From Cacajao melanocephalus (Eukaryota > Chordata > Mammalia > Primates > Pitheciidae), in assembly GCA_963573385.1 (NCBI GenBank), contig CAUYLG010026875.1:44595-108594 (forward strand): a DNA stretch of 64,000 bases, in the 5' to 3' direction. The translations under genes were made by a program, and so were the position numbers. The notes below the pieces were generated by a model, which saw only the letters and a program-made list of their open reading frames with translations, was not told the origin of the DNA and did not search any database. Positions 10,860 to 21,810 of the stretch are shown piece after piece. Position 1 is the stretch's first letter. Each line of letters opens with the position of its first letter.

Positions 10860-11510
10860 TGCTTATTTATATACCTTGTCCATGATTTTATTAAAGTATT
10901 TGTATTTTTACATTAATTTGATCAAATAGAATGTAAATAATAACCACTTTTTTGATCATGTGAGTTGAAAATAACATTTTCTTATTTTCTCAAATTACTT
11001 TTGTAGATGGTATTAGGTATATGTGTGAGATACATATATAGAAAAAGAAAGCTGTCTCCTCTCATATAATTTATAAATATTAGTATTAGTAAAGAAGATC
11101 TCTATACCTAATCAATTCATTAAACCATCTGAAATTTATTTTTAATAATATGTGTGAGACAGAGTTCAAATTATACTTATCCAGATGGATATCTAATTGT
11201 GCCAACATATTTTATTAAATGCATCATGATTTTCACACTTGCAATATCACATTTGTCATATAATAAATTTTCATATGTAATGAGTGTCATTTTTGGATTC
11301 TGTATTATGATTTATTAGCCTATTTGTCTACTGGCATGCTGCTGTACCATTTTTTACTGTATTAATATTCAACAGGTTCTGATATTTAGGTTGGCAAAAA
11401 AATGTCCCCATAACATCTTTGAATTCATTTTTTTCCTGGATATTCCTTGATTTTCATACCTTTTAATACAATGTATGATAATGGAGTTGCTCAGTTTATA
11501 AAAACCAAAC
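10860..11510 (-). mobile_element. Old LINE-1 ORF2 remnant, antisense
   Basis: ATGGATATCTAATTGTGCC, ATTTTATTAAATGCATC, ATTTTTGGATTCTGTATTATG, CTATTTGTCTACTGGCATG and TGTACCATTTTTTACTG correspond to the antisense L1 ORF2 C-terminal half (the consensus contains CAGCACCATTTATT and CTATTCTGTTCC blocks). It is highly diverged and full of stops. Confidence 0.55.
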
Positions 11511-11599
11511 AACATGAAACATAGTCAAGCCTGACTTCTCCCTTTTGCTTATAATCAGCATACCTTACATAAACCTCACCTGTTGGCTTTAGCCCGAAA

Positions 11600-11720
11600 A
11601 TATTTTCTTAATTAAACTATTTTCACTCTTCTATCACAAAAACTCTAAGTCACAATCATTTCTTGCTTGAATTGCTCAAGGACCTTCGCATTGCTTCTCT
11701 GCTTTCACTCTTGCCCTTCG
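11600..11720 (+). mobile_element. Possible LINE-2 ORF2 remnant
   Basis: TTGCTTCTCTGCTTTCACTCTTGCCC is close to the conserved CTCCCTGCTTCCACTCTTGCC block that follows the RT domain in LINE-2 copies. The match is short and uncertain. Confidence 0.3.
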
Positions 11721-11729
11721 GCTGTTCAT

Positions 11730-12548
11730 TTCCCACCCCAAAACATAATATGACTTAATATGTATAACACACCAAGCCAGTCCCTTGCCCCTGCCCTCAC
11801 CATCCAATTCCTCCCTACCACATGTGGAAAATGAGGGCTTTATATTTTTTCCATGATTTGAGGCATTTCCCCACTTATTATTCTAAGCTTTGTTTTAGCT
11901 TAGTCATCATCCTGTACTCCAAAATACCTAAAGGAGTTTTAAAATTTTGTGATGTTTAAAATATTCCAAAGGTCAAAATATTTTATTGCAGTTGTTGCTT
12001 TGCTCTTCTTTTTATCTCTGCCTTGTGAAAGACTTGATTCAAATACTCACTTTGTAGTCTCTTAGGATAGGCCCATAGGTGGGTTATTTCCCTCTACATG
12101 CTCCTTGGGGCTATGGTCCAGCTGCGAGAATATCTTGTTTAGAGTCAGATCCACATGTAGAATTAGGACGTGTTCTTCTTTGTGTGCTTCCCTGAACTAT
12201 TGAAGGTATTAAACCTGTGTGAACACCATGAGGATATTTTTTTGCTGCTCAGGAACAGGTGAGAGGCAGGTCTTGACTCCTACCAGAAGACAGAAGCTAA
12301 GAAGACCAGGCAATGTCAGACTCCTCCCAGGGCTGAGGTGGTCATGGTGTCTATAGATCCCTGGGGACCAATCTCACTAAGCTTCACAGTTCATTTCTTT
12401 CCACAAATGCCACTTCCTAGATTCTCAGATGATTTAAAGATCTGCAGCTGTCCTCTTAGAGGTAGCTGGAGTGTTATTCGTCTTGCCCTGTTGTCTTAGG
12501 AGTCCAATAGCCTGATGTGAGAATAGTAGATAAATTCCAGATTCTCTT
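11730..12548. other. Single-copy DNA, no gene seen
   Basis: Composition rises to moderate G+C around 12080-12500. I recognise no repeat family, exon structure or long frame here. Confidence 0.45.
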
Positions 12549-12561
12549 GAAAAGCAGTCTT

Positions 12562-12842
12562 GGCCGGACGTTGTGCCTCATACCTGTAATCCAGCACTTT
12601 GTGAGGTTGAAGTGGGAGGATTGATTGAGCTCAGGAGTTTGAGACTAGCCTGAGCAAAATAGTGAGAACTCTTAACTCACTATTAGCTGGGCATGGTGGT
12701 GCATGGCTGCGGTCCCAGCTACTCCTCGGTAGGCTGAGGTGTAAGGATCACTTGAGCCCATGAGTTTGAGGCTATAGTAAACCATGATTGTGCCACTGCA
12801 CTCCAGTCTGGGCAACAGAACAAGACCCTGTCTTGTAAAAAA
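12562..12842 (+). mobile_element. Alu element, old (AluJ-like)
   Basis: GGCCGGACGTTGTGCCTCA, GGAGGATTGATTGAGCTCAGG, GGGCATGGTGGTGCATGGC and CACTGCACTCCAGTCTGGG give a complete but diverged Alu. Flanks GAAAAGCAGTCTT (12549-12561) and GAAAGGCAGTCTT (12843-12855) form the target-site duplication. Confidence 0.93.
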
Positions 12843-12855
12843 GAAAGGCAGTCTT

Positions 12856-14175
12856 TCTTTTCTCTATTATTATTTCAAGCCATGTTAGACTGTATAAGAA
12901 TTTTAAGCTTGTATGAAACTAAAAATAAGACATTTAGATTTTAGTTAATTTACAATTACATTACTTGATAGACGATGATACTGTAGTATTCGAAATGCCC
13001 TTATTTGCACACTTTAGATGCATAATTTCCTTATGTTTAACCTAATAGTGATTTAATAAATGTTATGTGCAATACTAATTGTAGTACTTGATATTAAGAG
13101 CAACAGTCAAATTATTTTTATACAAGAACTACTAATTTATACCTTTTTTAAAGATTAAAAACTATATATTTTTTATTTCCAAAATGTTGAATTATCAAAA
13201 TACTGTAAAATACTTCAAAAATCAGCCAATCTCCAATACGTTTTAAGATGCAGCTGTAACCAAGCTACCAGATGGCACAATTACAAAAAGTAATCAAAAT
13301 TTCATGAGCATATAGTTGGGACTTTAGGAGCTCTTGTATTGCTATAATGGTGCTGGAGATTTTAGTGAACTGTTAATTACAGTTTTGAAAATAAATTAAT
13401 TTTAGAGAATTATGGAATTTATCCCATAGGGTTAGATCCTAATCTTATATTAGAGTACAACTTTAAAATATCATTCTGCATGACATCAGTAACGTCTTTA
13501 TTTAAGAAAAAGGAGTAATATAAAGAAATTAATATCTCCATAAGAACTAGGAAATCATCTCTCTTTATAATAGTGCTGTGGTCCCTAGATGCTTGTTGTA
13601 TCATGATATATGATAGTCTCACTGTTAATTACTAAGGCATTTAAAAGATATGGGCTGGAGAAATGAATCATGTCTTATGCAAGGACCCACCATCCCCTGG
13701 CTGTCCTTCGTCTTCAGGAGCCCCATTATTTTACCCAGTTATAGGCATGGCCTCCGGCAGTTCAGCAGGGTGCTTAGAGCTTGTAGACAAGGTTAAGCAT
13801 CTTCATTTTTCCTGCAACTGGCATCAGCTGGCATGGCCAACCAATTAGTTAATTTTATTTATTGCCTCATTTTGGAATAAAGTCCTCATATATTTATAGC
13901 AAAAGCCTTTTAGTCTTTATCAGAGACAAGATTTAGCAAATGTAGTAAGTCAGAGGAAAGGCCTTGCATTAACTAGTAACTCTTTGGACTGGTACACTTT
14001 TTGTATGAGTATATTCACTAGAACTTTTCTGTTTCATAATTTCTATACCTATCCTATTGCAAAATCCTTTCATTAGGTTAACTGAGGAAATTGTTGAAAA
14101 TCAAATTCTAAAGCCTATTCTTTAAGCATTATAGATATTAATAGCTCAATTTAGAGAATATTGCAAACTTCACTA
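12856..14175. other. Single-copy DNA, no gene seen
   Basis: A+T-rich overall. A less A+T-rich island at about 13660-13850 carries a 61-codon plus-strand frame with no recognisable domain. No repeat family was identified. Confidence 0.45.
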
Positions 14176-14179
14176 AAAC

Positions 14180-14790
14180 TTATTCTCTCCCTAGAGACTG
14201 TGAAAACAATGAAAGGAAGGAAGGAAAACTATCACATCAAACTAAAAAGCTTCTGCACAGCAAAGGAAACCATCCACAGAGTGAATAGATAACCACCAAC
14301 AGAATGGGAGAAAATATTTGCAAACTATACATCTGACAAGGAGTTAATATCTAGAATATACAAGAAACACAAATGATTCAATAGCAAAAAAACAAATAAT
14401 CTGAATTAAAAATGGGCCAAGAACCTGATTAGACACTTCTTGAAATAAGATATACAAATAAATAGTCAACAGGTATATGAAAAAATGCTCAACATCACTA
14501 ACCATTAGGAAAATACAAATCATAACCATAATGAGATATTACCTCACTCCAGTTATAATAGCAATATCAAAAAGTCAAAAGATAACAGGTGTTGGTAAGG
14601 AAGTGGAGAAAAGGGAATGCTTACACACTGTTGGTGGGAATGTAGATTCGTACAGCCATTATGGAAAACAATATCGAGTTTCCTCAAAAAATTAAAATGT
14701 TCACAAAACTAGCATACAATCCAGGAATCCTGCTACTGGGTATATGTTCAAATGCAATGAAATCAGTGTGTCAAAGAGGTATCTGCACTT
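14180..14790 (+). pseudogene. LINE-1 ORF2 3' part (L1M), first segment
   Basis: The sequence follows the L1 ORF2 C-terminal coding region. Landmarks are AAGCTTCTGCACAGCAAAGG, GGGAGAAAATATTTGCAAAC, ATGGGCCAAGAACCTG, CATCACTAACCATTAGG, ACACTGTTGGTGGGAATG and CTACTGGGTATATG. Frameshifts and stops break it into frames of about 60-70 codons. An LTR then interrupts it and it resumes at about 15592 with CATGTTTACTGTAGCAC, exactly where the consensus continues. Confidence 0.85.
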
Positions 14791-15591
14791 CTGTTACAGG
14801 GAAGACCAGCCCTCAAATTGGGCTTAGCCTAGGAAGAATTTTGGCTATACTCAGGAAATAATTCAAGAGCCAGCAGTGGTAGAAGAAAGCAGGTTTATTG
14901 ATGGGGCAGAGTTACAGCCCCACAACTGCTTCTGCAGAGCAGGGCTACCCCATAGGCAGTGTGCCCAGAGTAGCAGCTCAGAGGCACTTTTCTGTAGTGC
15001 TTTTTAGTACAGGCAAATACCTGCTTTTAATTCCATGCAAATTAAGGGATAGGTTAGTCAGAAATTTCTGGAAAGGGGGTGGTAACTTCTGGGTCTTTGC
15101 CGTGGAAAGGGCAGTAACTTCCAGGCATCGCCATGACCATGGCAAGCTGTCATGGTGTTGGTGGGTATGTCTTACAAGAAGTGCTTTTTTTTTTTTTTTT
15201 TTTTTTTTTTTAATCTTGAGACCCAGTCTTGCTCTGTAACCTAGACTGGAGTGCAGTGGTACTATTTCTGCTCACTGCAACCTCAGCCTCCCAGGTTCAA
15301 GCAATTCTTCTGCCTCAGCCTCCTGAATAGAGGCTATTACAGCCACCCACCACCATGCCTAGCTAATTTTTAGTAGAGACGAGGTTTCACCATGCTGGTC
15401 AGGCTGATCTTGAACTCCTGACCTCAAGCAATTCACCAGCCTCAGCCTCCCAAAGTGCTGGCATTATAAGTGTGAGCCACCATGCCACCGTGCCTGGATA
15501 AAAAGTGTTTTCGATGCCTCTTACCTTTTTCTGCCAGACTTCAGTCTATTCTAGAGTCCAGTCCTGCCTCCTACCCTGCTTCCATGTTTAC
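14791..15591 (-). mobile_element. ERV-type solo LTR inserted in the L1, antisense
   Basis: This block interrupts L1 sequence between GGTATCTGCACTTC and CATGTTTACTGTAGC. CAGGTTTATTGATGG near its left end contains the reverse complement of AATAAA, which fits an LTR poly(A) signal on the minus strand. GCATCGCCATGACCATGGC and CTGTCATGGTGTTGGTGGG are typical of ERV1 LTRs. CTTC occurs at both junctions and may be a 4-base target duplication. Subfamily not assigned. A nested Alu splits it. Confidence 0.65.
15185..15499 (-). mobile_element. Alu element nested in the LTR, antisense
   Basis: A pure T27 run (the element's A-tail) precedes GAGACCCAGTCTTGCTCTG, GGAGTGCAGTGGTACTA, CTCCCAAAGTGCTGG and GTGTGAGCCACCATGCC. 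The similar flanks AAGAAGTGCTTTT (about 15176) and AAAAAGTGTTTTC (about 15500) are the target duplication. The left monomer has a short disordered patch near 15330. Confidence 0.93.
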
Positions 15592-16189
15592 TGTAGCACT
15601 ATTCACAATAGCAAAGATATAGAGTCAACCTAGGGTCCATCAATGGAAGAATAAAGAAAATATGGTGTGTGTGTATATATATATATATAATGGAATGTTA
15701 TTTCTTCATAAAAAGAGTGAAATCCTGTCATTTGCAACAAAAGCTTGGAACTGGGAGTCATGCTAAGTGAAGTGAGCCAGACCCAGAAAGACAAATGCCA
15801 AGTGACCTTACTCATATGTGAAATCTGAAGAAGTTGATCTCATAGAAGTAGTGAACAGAATAGCAGTTTCTAGAGATGGGGAAAGGGAGAGATAGAGAAG
15901 GGGAGAGGGAAAGAAAGAATGGAGAGGTCGGTCAAGGGATATAAGGTACAATTAGAAAGGAGGAATAAGTTCTGGAGTTCTGCTGCACAGTAAGGTTAAC
16001 AATATATTATATTTCAGAATAGCTAGAAGAGAGAATTTTGAATATTCCCACCACAAATTTTTGATAAATGCTTGAGGCGATAGATGTGCTAATTACCCTA
16101 ATTTAGTCATTAGACAATGTGTACATGTATCACATCCCATTGCATTCCATAAATATGAACAATTATTATTTGTCAATTAAAACTAAAAA
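15592..16189 (+). pseudogene. LINE-1 ORF2 end and 3' UTR (L1M), second segment
   Basis: It continues the element from 14180 with CAACCTAGGGTCCATCAATGG, then GAAGTGAGCCAGACCCAGAAAG, GGGTA-like spacer, GGAATAAGTTCTGGAGTTC and GATAGATGTGCTAATTACCC, ending near CCATAAATATGAAC. This is an L1MA/L1MB-type 3' UTR. A small TG/TA repeat at 15666-15691 lies inside the ORF2 end. Confidence 0.85.
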
Positions 16190-16275
16190 TAATGAAGGAA
16201 AAGAAAGGACAGAAAGAAGGAAGGAAGGAAGGAAAAAAGATAAATGAAAGAAAGAACAAAAGAAGTAATGAAAGG
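16190..16275. repeat. Purine-rich GGAA/GAAA tract
   Basis: AAGGAAGGAAGG and GAAAGAAAGAAC units follow the L1 3' end and probably grew from its A-tail. Confidence 0.85.
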
Positions 16276-16279
16276 AGGA

Positions 16280-16430
16280 AACTTTGGGAGATGATGGATA
16301 TGTTTGTGGCCTTGGTGGTGGTGATAGTTTCACTGTGTATACTTAGACCCAAAGACATTGAATTGCATTTATCATGTATATACAGCTTCTTACATATCAG
16401 TGATACCTCAATAAAGTGCCCTTTTAAAAA
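16280..16430 (+). mobile_element. Old L1 3' terminus
   Basis: GATGGATATGTTTGTGGCC, GGTGATAGTTTCACTGTG, CATTGAATTGCATTTATC and GATACCTCAATAAAG reproduce the L1M/L1ME 3' end, including the terminal AATAAA signal. It sits head to tail behind the previous L1. Confidence 0.7.
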
Positions 16431-17164
16431 GTTAAAAAGAAAATAATTAATGAAAGGAAGACACAAGCATGTTCATACAGACACAGAGATGTGGGAAATG
16501 GCAGCTTCTTGTTTCTTCACTTTTGAACTTCTGACCATATTTTCTCTACCCAGATTTCAGGCCTACTGCCAAGGTCATATCTTTTACCTGGCCTTTAATA
16601 ATAATTAAACCAGTTCCATTTAAAAAAATATTAATTACCACGCTGTCTGATTCTTTCTTTTCTCTACTCATAGAACTGATCATTTTCAAAACTCTTACCA
16701 CATCAGGGTCTCTGATCTACCATGCTAGTGCCCATTGTTGCCCATGTATGTATTTTCATGTTCTATTGCATAGCTGAGGTATAATTGTTCATGCTTCTGT
16801 ATACATCCTTAAGGGCCTTGTTCTCCTCTTGCTCACAGGGTTAACTCAAATGTTCATCTTCAAGATACTAACATGTGAAATCCAGTGGAGAAAATATACA
16901 ACTATATTGAATAGTCTGATCGTAAATGTATCATCTTAAATTTAAAGTAAGATTTGAAAAGTCTAATAGTAGCATAGTTAATTCATTCTCTCATATGCCA
17001 GAATACTGACTCTTCCTTTCAGCAAACTTCCAGTATTTCTTCTTCCTATTTCAACGATAAATCACAGGCAGTAAATGGAGAACTACATTTCCTCAGCAAT
17101 ATGTTTATCATCTTATCCATGTTTATAATATCTTCCTTCCTGTTTGGATCATAAATGAATGGAA
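16431..17164. other. Single-copy DNA, no gene seen
   Basis: No repeat family or coding pattern is recognised. Confidence 0.45.
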
Positions 17165-17635
17165 TAGTCAGAATAATTGCCCTCAGGAATATCCAGGAAT
17201 ATGCTTCCTTACATGGTAAAATGGACTTGGTGAATGTGATTAAATCAAGGAATCTGAGATGGGGAGATTATCTAAGATTATCTCGCTGGGACCAAAGTAA
17301 CCACAAGAGTTCTTAGAAGTGGAAGGGGGAGGCAGCAGAGTCAGAGGGCAACGTGACTATGGGAGCACGGCTAGTGCTCTGTGATGTGTGGCTCACTTTA
17401 AAAAACGAGGAAGAACACCACAAGCTGAAGAATGTGAGTGGCCTCTAAAGGCTGGTAAAGTCATAGAAACAGACTTCCTCCAGAGCTTCCAGCAAGGAAA
17501 GTCACCTGGCTGACACCTTGATTTTAACCCAGTGAGACTGATGTCACACTTCTGACCAACAGACTTGGAAGGTAAATATGTGTGGTTTTAAGTCAGGAAA
17601 TTTGTAGCAGTTTGTTGCAGCAGCAATACAAAATT
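17165..17635 (+). mobile_element. Old LTR, MaLR/MLT1-like
   Basis: CCTTACATGGTAAAATGGAC, GAATGTGATTAAATCAAGG, GAGATGGGGAGATTATCTAAG, ACACCTTGATTTTAACCCAG, GACTGATGTCACACTTCTGAC and the end GCAGCAATACA follow a well-known old LTR order. I place it in the MaLR/MLT1 range from memory, so the family is moderately sure and the subfamily is open. Confidence 0.6.
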
Positions 17636-17958
17636 CATGATTACCAGAAGCTGGGGGAGGTGATGTGGATAAGGGAAGGAGGGAGATTGATCAAAAAGTA
17701 TACCAAGTTTCTGTTAGATGAAAGATACAGAATTCAATGACATACTGCAGAGTGGTGACTATTACAAATAATGCATTCGATAATTCAACATTGCAAAACT
17801 AGTGTATTTTAAATGTTCCAACACAGAAATGCTAATTATATGGGGTGATGAATTTATTTAGCTTGATTTAATCATTTTACATTGTAAACATATATCAGAA
17901 CATCACATTGTATCCATAAATACATCCAATTATTATTTGTCAATTTAAATTTAGAGAT
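17636..17958 (+). mobile_element. L1 3' UTR fragment, first of two in tandem
   Basis: TTACCAGAAGCTGGGGGAGG, a degraded GTGACTATTA, AATGCTAATTATATGGGG, TTGATTTAATCATTTTAC and CATCCAATTATTATTTGTCAA give an L1MA/L1MB-type 3' end. It is truncated at its 5' side next to the LTR. Confidence 0.7.
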
Positions 17959-18170
17959 AGTAGAATTGTGGAAGGGTAGTTGGGATTGTGGGGATGGTTA
18001 ATGGGTACAAAATTACAGTTAGAATGAATAAGATTTAGTATTTGATAGCATAGGAGGTGAGTACATCAACAATAGTTTATTGCACATTTAAACGTAACTA
18101 AAAGAGTATAACTGGATTGTCTGTAACACAAAGAAAGGATAAGTTCTTGAGGTGATGGAAGTAAAATAAA
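17959..18170 (+). mobile_element. L1 3' UTR fragment, second of two in tandem
   Basis: GGGGATGGTTAATGGGTAC, AATGAATAAGATTTAGTATTTG, AACAATAGTTTATTGCAC, AAAGAGTATAACTGGATTG and TTGAGGTGATGG belong to a related but distinct L1 3' end. An AAATAAATAA tail closes it. The two copies stand head to tail. Confidence 0.7.
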
Positions 18171-18589
18171 TAATAAATAAATATTTTAAAAGAAAATTAA
18201 TAAATTTTACCTATTCCCGTATAAGACCAAGATCTCTACTACATCCTCTCCCTTCTTGCTTAATTGACAGATTTACTGTTAAGATTTTTCTTGTTTTTCC
18301 TATCTTAACAGCTTCTCTATTTATCCTCTATGTGTAATTATAAAAATAAACATTGACAAATATAGACAGATTTATGTGTTGCTATAGATATGTCATGCTG
18401 CATATCATACTGTAATATAACTGTGGAGACCTCATGACTCCCACTAACTGCCAGCTCTTCTCTCTTTTTATAACACAACTCAAAATGGTTTTGTATACTT
18501 GGCACATTAATTTCATGTTCTGTTTTTGAACTACTCTCTCACTTTTTCACTGAACACGTATTTGTAAATATCTTCAGAGCTTCCATATA
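18171..18589. other. A+T-rich DNA, no gene seen
   Basis: No definite repeat. It may contain more of the LINE-2 that follows, too decayed to call. Confidence 0.4.
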
Positions 18590-18968
18590 TTTCAGAACCA
18601 CAATCTTTCTTCAATCTTCACCTTTCTGGATTTCTCAGCAGTTTTTAGTACATTTGCAATTGTTTTCATTCTGCTGCTGGGACAACACATTCCTACCCCA
18701 AATGTTTCTTCTTCATATGTTTTCCTTGCTCCTTCTCTTCTTTTTGATTTTAAAGATAGACAGAATCAGGGGCCAATCCTTGCAACTTCTCTATACATAT
18801 TTTTTAAATAGTGTCATTCAATTTCACAGCTTTGAATACAGCCTCTATGCTGATGATTCCCAAGTACATGTCCAAGGCTGTACCATGTCTATGAGTTTCA
18901 GAGCAATGTGTCTAATTCTATCCAGCATCCCTATTAGGGTGCTTTGAGAAACTTCTATATTAAGAGGT
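18590..18968 (+). pseudogene. LINE-2 reverse transcriptase remnant, first part
   Basis: The frame from 18654 to 18947 contains FHSFEYSLYADDSQVHVQ. YADD at 18846-18857 is the catalytic metal-binding motif of reverse transcriptase, and its surroundings match the L2/CR1 clade form (HGF-YHLYADDSQIYIS) and not the L1 form. The upstream DNA (CAGGGGCCAATCCTTGCAAC, near-QGS-VLGPLL) fits the preceding RT block. It is a fragment of a dead element more than 100 million years old. Confidence 0.75.
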
Positions 18969-19295
18969 TGCTAATGGTCTGAATATTTGTGTTGTCTTAA
19001 AATTCATGTGTGGAAATTCTAACTCCAAAGGTGATAGTATTAAGCATTAGGGCCTTTTAGGAGGTGAGTAGGTTAAGAGGAAAGAGCCCTCAGGATTGGG
19101 ATTAATGCCTTTATAAACTAGGGCCAGGGAGCTCGTTCACCCCTTCCACCATGTGAGGACACAGCCAAAAGATGCCATCTATGAGCCAGAAAGATGGCCT
19201 TCAATGGACTCCAATTTTGCTGGCATACCGATCTTGGACTTCCCAGCTCCTCGTCTGTGGTGTTTTGTTATAACGGCCTGAATGGACTACATCCA
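18969..19295 (+). mobile_element. MaLR-type solo LTR inserted in LINE-2
   Basis: It begins TGCTAATGGTCTGAATATTTG and continues through ATTAGGGCCTTTTAGGAGGTG, CCCTTCCACCATGTGAGGAC, ATCTTGGACTTCCCAGC and GTTTTGTTATAACGGCC to GGACTACATCCA. This is the sense strand of the same LTR type seen in antisense at 2286. It separates two consecutive LINE-2 segments. Confidence 0.75.
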
Positions 19296-19620
19296 ATATG
19301 GAACTCCTTATTCTCCCTTTCTCTTAACCCTGCTCCTCCCCGTGGTTCCCATTTTGGGAAGTAGCACTATCATTTATCAGACTTCTGAGATCAACAACCT
19401 TGTCATCCTTACTGCTTTGTTTTCTTGGCACTGAACATACACACATAAGTGAAGTCCTGTGAGTTTTGCTTTCAAAATATATCCTAATTCACACTGCTTG
19501 CAAGTATTATCATGCTTCTGCTACCATCCTAATCCAAACCACCAAGCTGATGTGTCTTGACTTTGTAGCAGCCTCCTACGTACTGTCCAGGGTATGTTCT
19601 TGCATTTCCATGGTTAACTC
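19296..19620 (+). pseudogene. LINE-2 ORF2 remnant, second part
   Basis: AACCCTGCTCCTCC, CTTGTCATCCTTACTGC, TTCAAAATATATCCTAATTC, GCTACCATCCTAATCCAA and CAGCCTCCTAC follow the region downstream of the RT catalytic motif in LINE-2. It is the continuation of 18590-18968 across the LTR. Confidence 0.65.
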
Positions 19621-20767
19621 TACACTGACTAGCCAGTAACTGCCTCTTGCATTGCTGATACAAAAAATATGAGGGAAGCCACCTCTCCAGCATGGTTTAT
19701 GTTTACATCTTTGATTATGCTACTTGTCTATGGAAATTTTCCTAAAATTAAGCATTTCTTATTTCTATCATGGCAGGGGAGGGTTAAAATGAACATTTTC
19801 AAAGACCTCTACTTGGCCCTTCCCATCATAATGACATTAAAGGTCAAGAAACCAATGTGGAAGTTCTTCTATCTCCTAATAGGTTTATAGTGATTACGTA
19901 TCTAGAAATGGATGAGTAAACACATGACCCTGTGGACTTACTGGACCCAGTTGAGGGCTTTTCTCCATTTATCCTCTGGTCTCCATAAGCCTTGGCACTA
20001 ACCTTGTGATGGCATTTCATGTCCCTGAAGGTGAGAATTGCTGTGTCATTTGCCTATGCAAGCCTAGGCTGGGATTTCTGATATCCATGACCCAAATCCC
20101 TAAGAATCTACCACCAGGGCTTCCAAGGTAGGGAAAGGGAGCAGAGTGCCCTCCCTCTTATGTGAGGAAAGGAATCTCACAAGGAGGAAGAGCACATCCA
20201 GTGCCAGATTTTGTTTCTTTTTCACAGCATTCTCCCTCAGAAAACCTAGACTAAGCCTCTCAATGAGCCCACAGAAATCAAGAAAAATAATTTTATTCAA
20301 ATAATTTCAGTTTGTGGCCCTGTAACTGAAATAACACAAGGAACTGCGAAAGACTGCATACTGACTCATGGGGGAGATAAATATTTAATTAGACCAACAG
20401 ACACATTTAATATCTCAAAAAATTGTCCTGACACAATAATTTGACAAGGATTATAGAATTAAGAGCTTAATTCTTAATTAAGTCATTCTAATTTTTCAAT
20501 GTGATGTAATTCATTTGTAATTTTATACAATAAAAATAATTTAAATATTTTGTTTTTAATTAATAAAATGTATTATTTGTTTTGATTCATATAATGGAAA
20601 GTATTTTCTTTTTTTTCTTACAAAATAAGGATTTGAATGTATTTTGAGTAAAGACTCAAACTGAAGAAAGTGTTTAAAAATAAAATATTGTATCAGGACA
20701 AATAAAAATAAGATTTTGATTCTCCCTTTTAAAATTAAGAGAGCAGACTTATTCCCCTTCCTTTTTC
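19621..20767. other. Unclassified DNA, possibly including an old ERV piece
   Basis: From about 19660 to 20100 the sequence is moderately G+C and has a repeat-like texture (GACCTCTACTTGGCCCTTCCC, GACTTACTGGACCCAG), but I cannot assign it. A 73-codon frame lies there. From 20340 onward it is A+T-rich. No gene is supported. Confidence 0.4.
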
Positions 20768-21213
20768 TTTTTTTTTTTTTTAATTGTATTTTAGGTTCTG
20801 AGATACATGTGCAGATCATGCAGGATTGTTGCATAGGTACATACATGGCAAGGTGGTTTGCTGCCTCCATCCCCCCATCACCTATATCTGGCATTTCTCC
20901 CCATGTTATCTTCCTGCAACTTCCCCACCCCCTGATATCCCTCCCCTACCCCCCTCAACAGACCCCAGTGTGTGATGCTCCCTTCTCTGTGTCCATGTGT
21001 TCTCATTGTGCAACACCCGCCTATGAGTGAGAACATTCTGTTTGATTTTCTGTTCTTTTGTCAGTTTGCTGAGATGATGGTTTCCAGATTTATCTATGTC
21101 CCTACAAAGGACAAGAACTCATCGTTTCTTATGGCTGCATAGTATTCCGTGGTGTATATGTGCCACATTTTCCTTGTCCAGTCTATCATCGATAGGCATT
21201 TAGACATTTACTT
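20768..21213 (-). mobile_element. 5'-truncated L1 3' end, antisense (L1PA/L1PB)
   Basis: A T12 run is followed by TTTTAGGTTCTGAGATACATG, GATCATGCAGGATTGTTGC, CATCTCC-type spacer, GTGTCCATGTGTTCTCATTG and GCATAGTATTCCGTGGTG. It has the GCTGCCTCCATCCCCCCATC variant that also occurs at 52022 and 63590, so the three share a source subfamily. Confidence 0.92.
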
Positions 21214-21221
21214 TAGAAAAG

Positions 21222-21810
21222 TTGTAATTGCAGGTGCTCCCTTCTGTATTTGAAGTCTATATAAAAATGCTTTTGAAAACTAAAGAGGCTTTTTGTCAGC
21301 TTTATGGCCCGAGAATGTCTTTCTCAAGGACCTGGAAGCCATCTTTTTGAAATGTAAACAGCAGAAAGATAGTGCCCCTTATATCCTAGTTTCTATGATA
21401 AGTGAGGACTCTAACTTCAGCGAACTCCTTTCTCCAAGCTGCAAAATCACTTCACAGAATAAGGATATGACAAGTTTTTTTCTCCTTTGGATAAAGTTGA
21501 TTAGCTAACACAGATGGACCCTGGTAAATTTAGTATGAACTCTGTTTGGCTAATGATAATGTCAAGTCCTCTTATCTGAGGACTAGTTACTGTGTACCTT
21601 GAAAGTATCTATGTAATGGGTCATATTTGCTTGACTATATAAAAGGATGAGATTTCCCTGTCTTTGCTATCTCTTAGTGGATTGTCTGTGATACGCATCA
21701 AATTCTAATTTAATGCTTATTCAATAATACAAATGTTTTCTTCCTCTACTACCTTTGTGGAGAGGATTTCTGGGTTGGGAGAAGATTCATTTTAATTCTA
21801 TTTCCCCAAC
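21222..21810 (+). mobile_element. Candidate ERV LTR, unclassified
   Basis: The block runs from TGTAATTGCAGG to CCCCAACA, so it has TG...CA ends. Inside are CTATATAAAAGG at about 21635-21646 (a TATA-box-like site), then CTGTCTTTGCTATCTC, and the terminal CTGGGTTGGGAGAAGATTC, an order found in ERV LTRs (U3, R, U5). I saw no clear target duplication. The family is not recognised. Confidence 0.45.

Noticed and set aside
11388..11410. TTTAGGTTGGCAAAAAAATG as a mariner (MADE1/Hsmar) end
   Set aside because: Only about ten bases resemble the mariner inverted repeat and no second end was found. L1 sequence explains the flanks better.
14898..15239. 113-codon plus-strand frame
   Set aside because: It is inside the antisense LTR and runs into the Alu T-tail, which gives the run of Phe.
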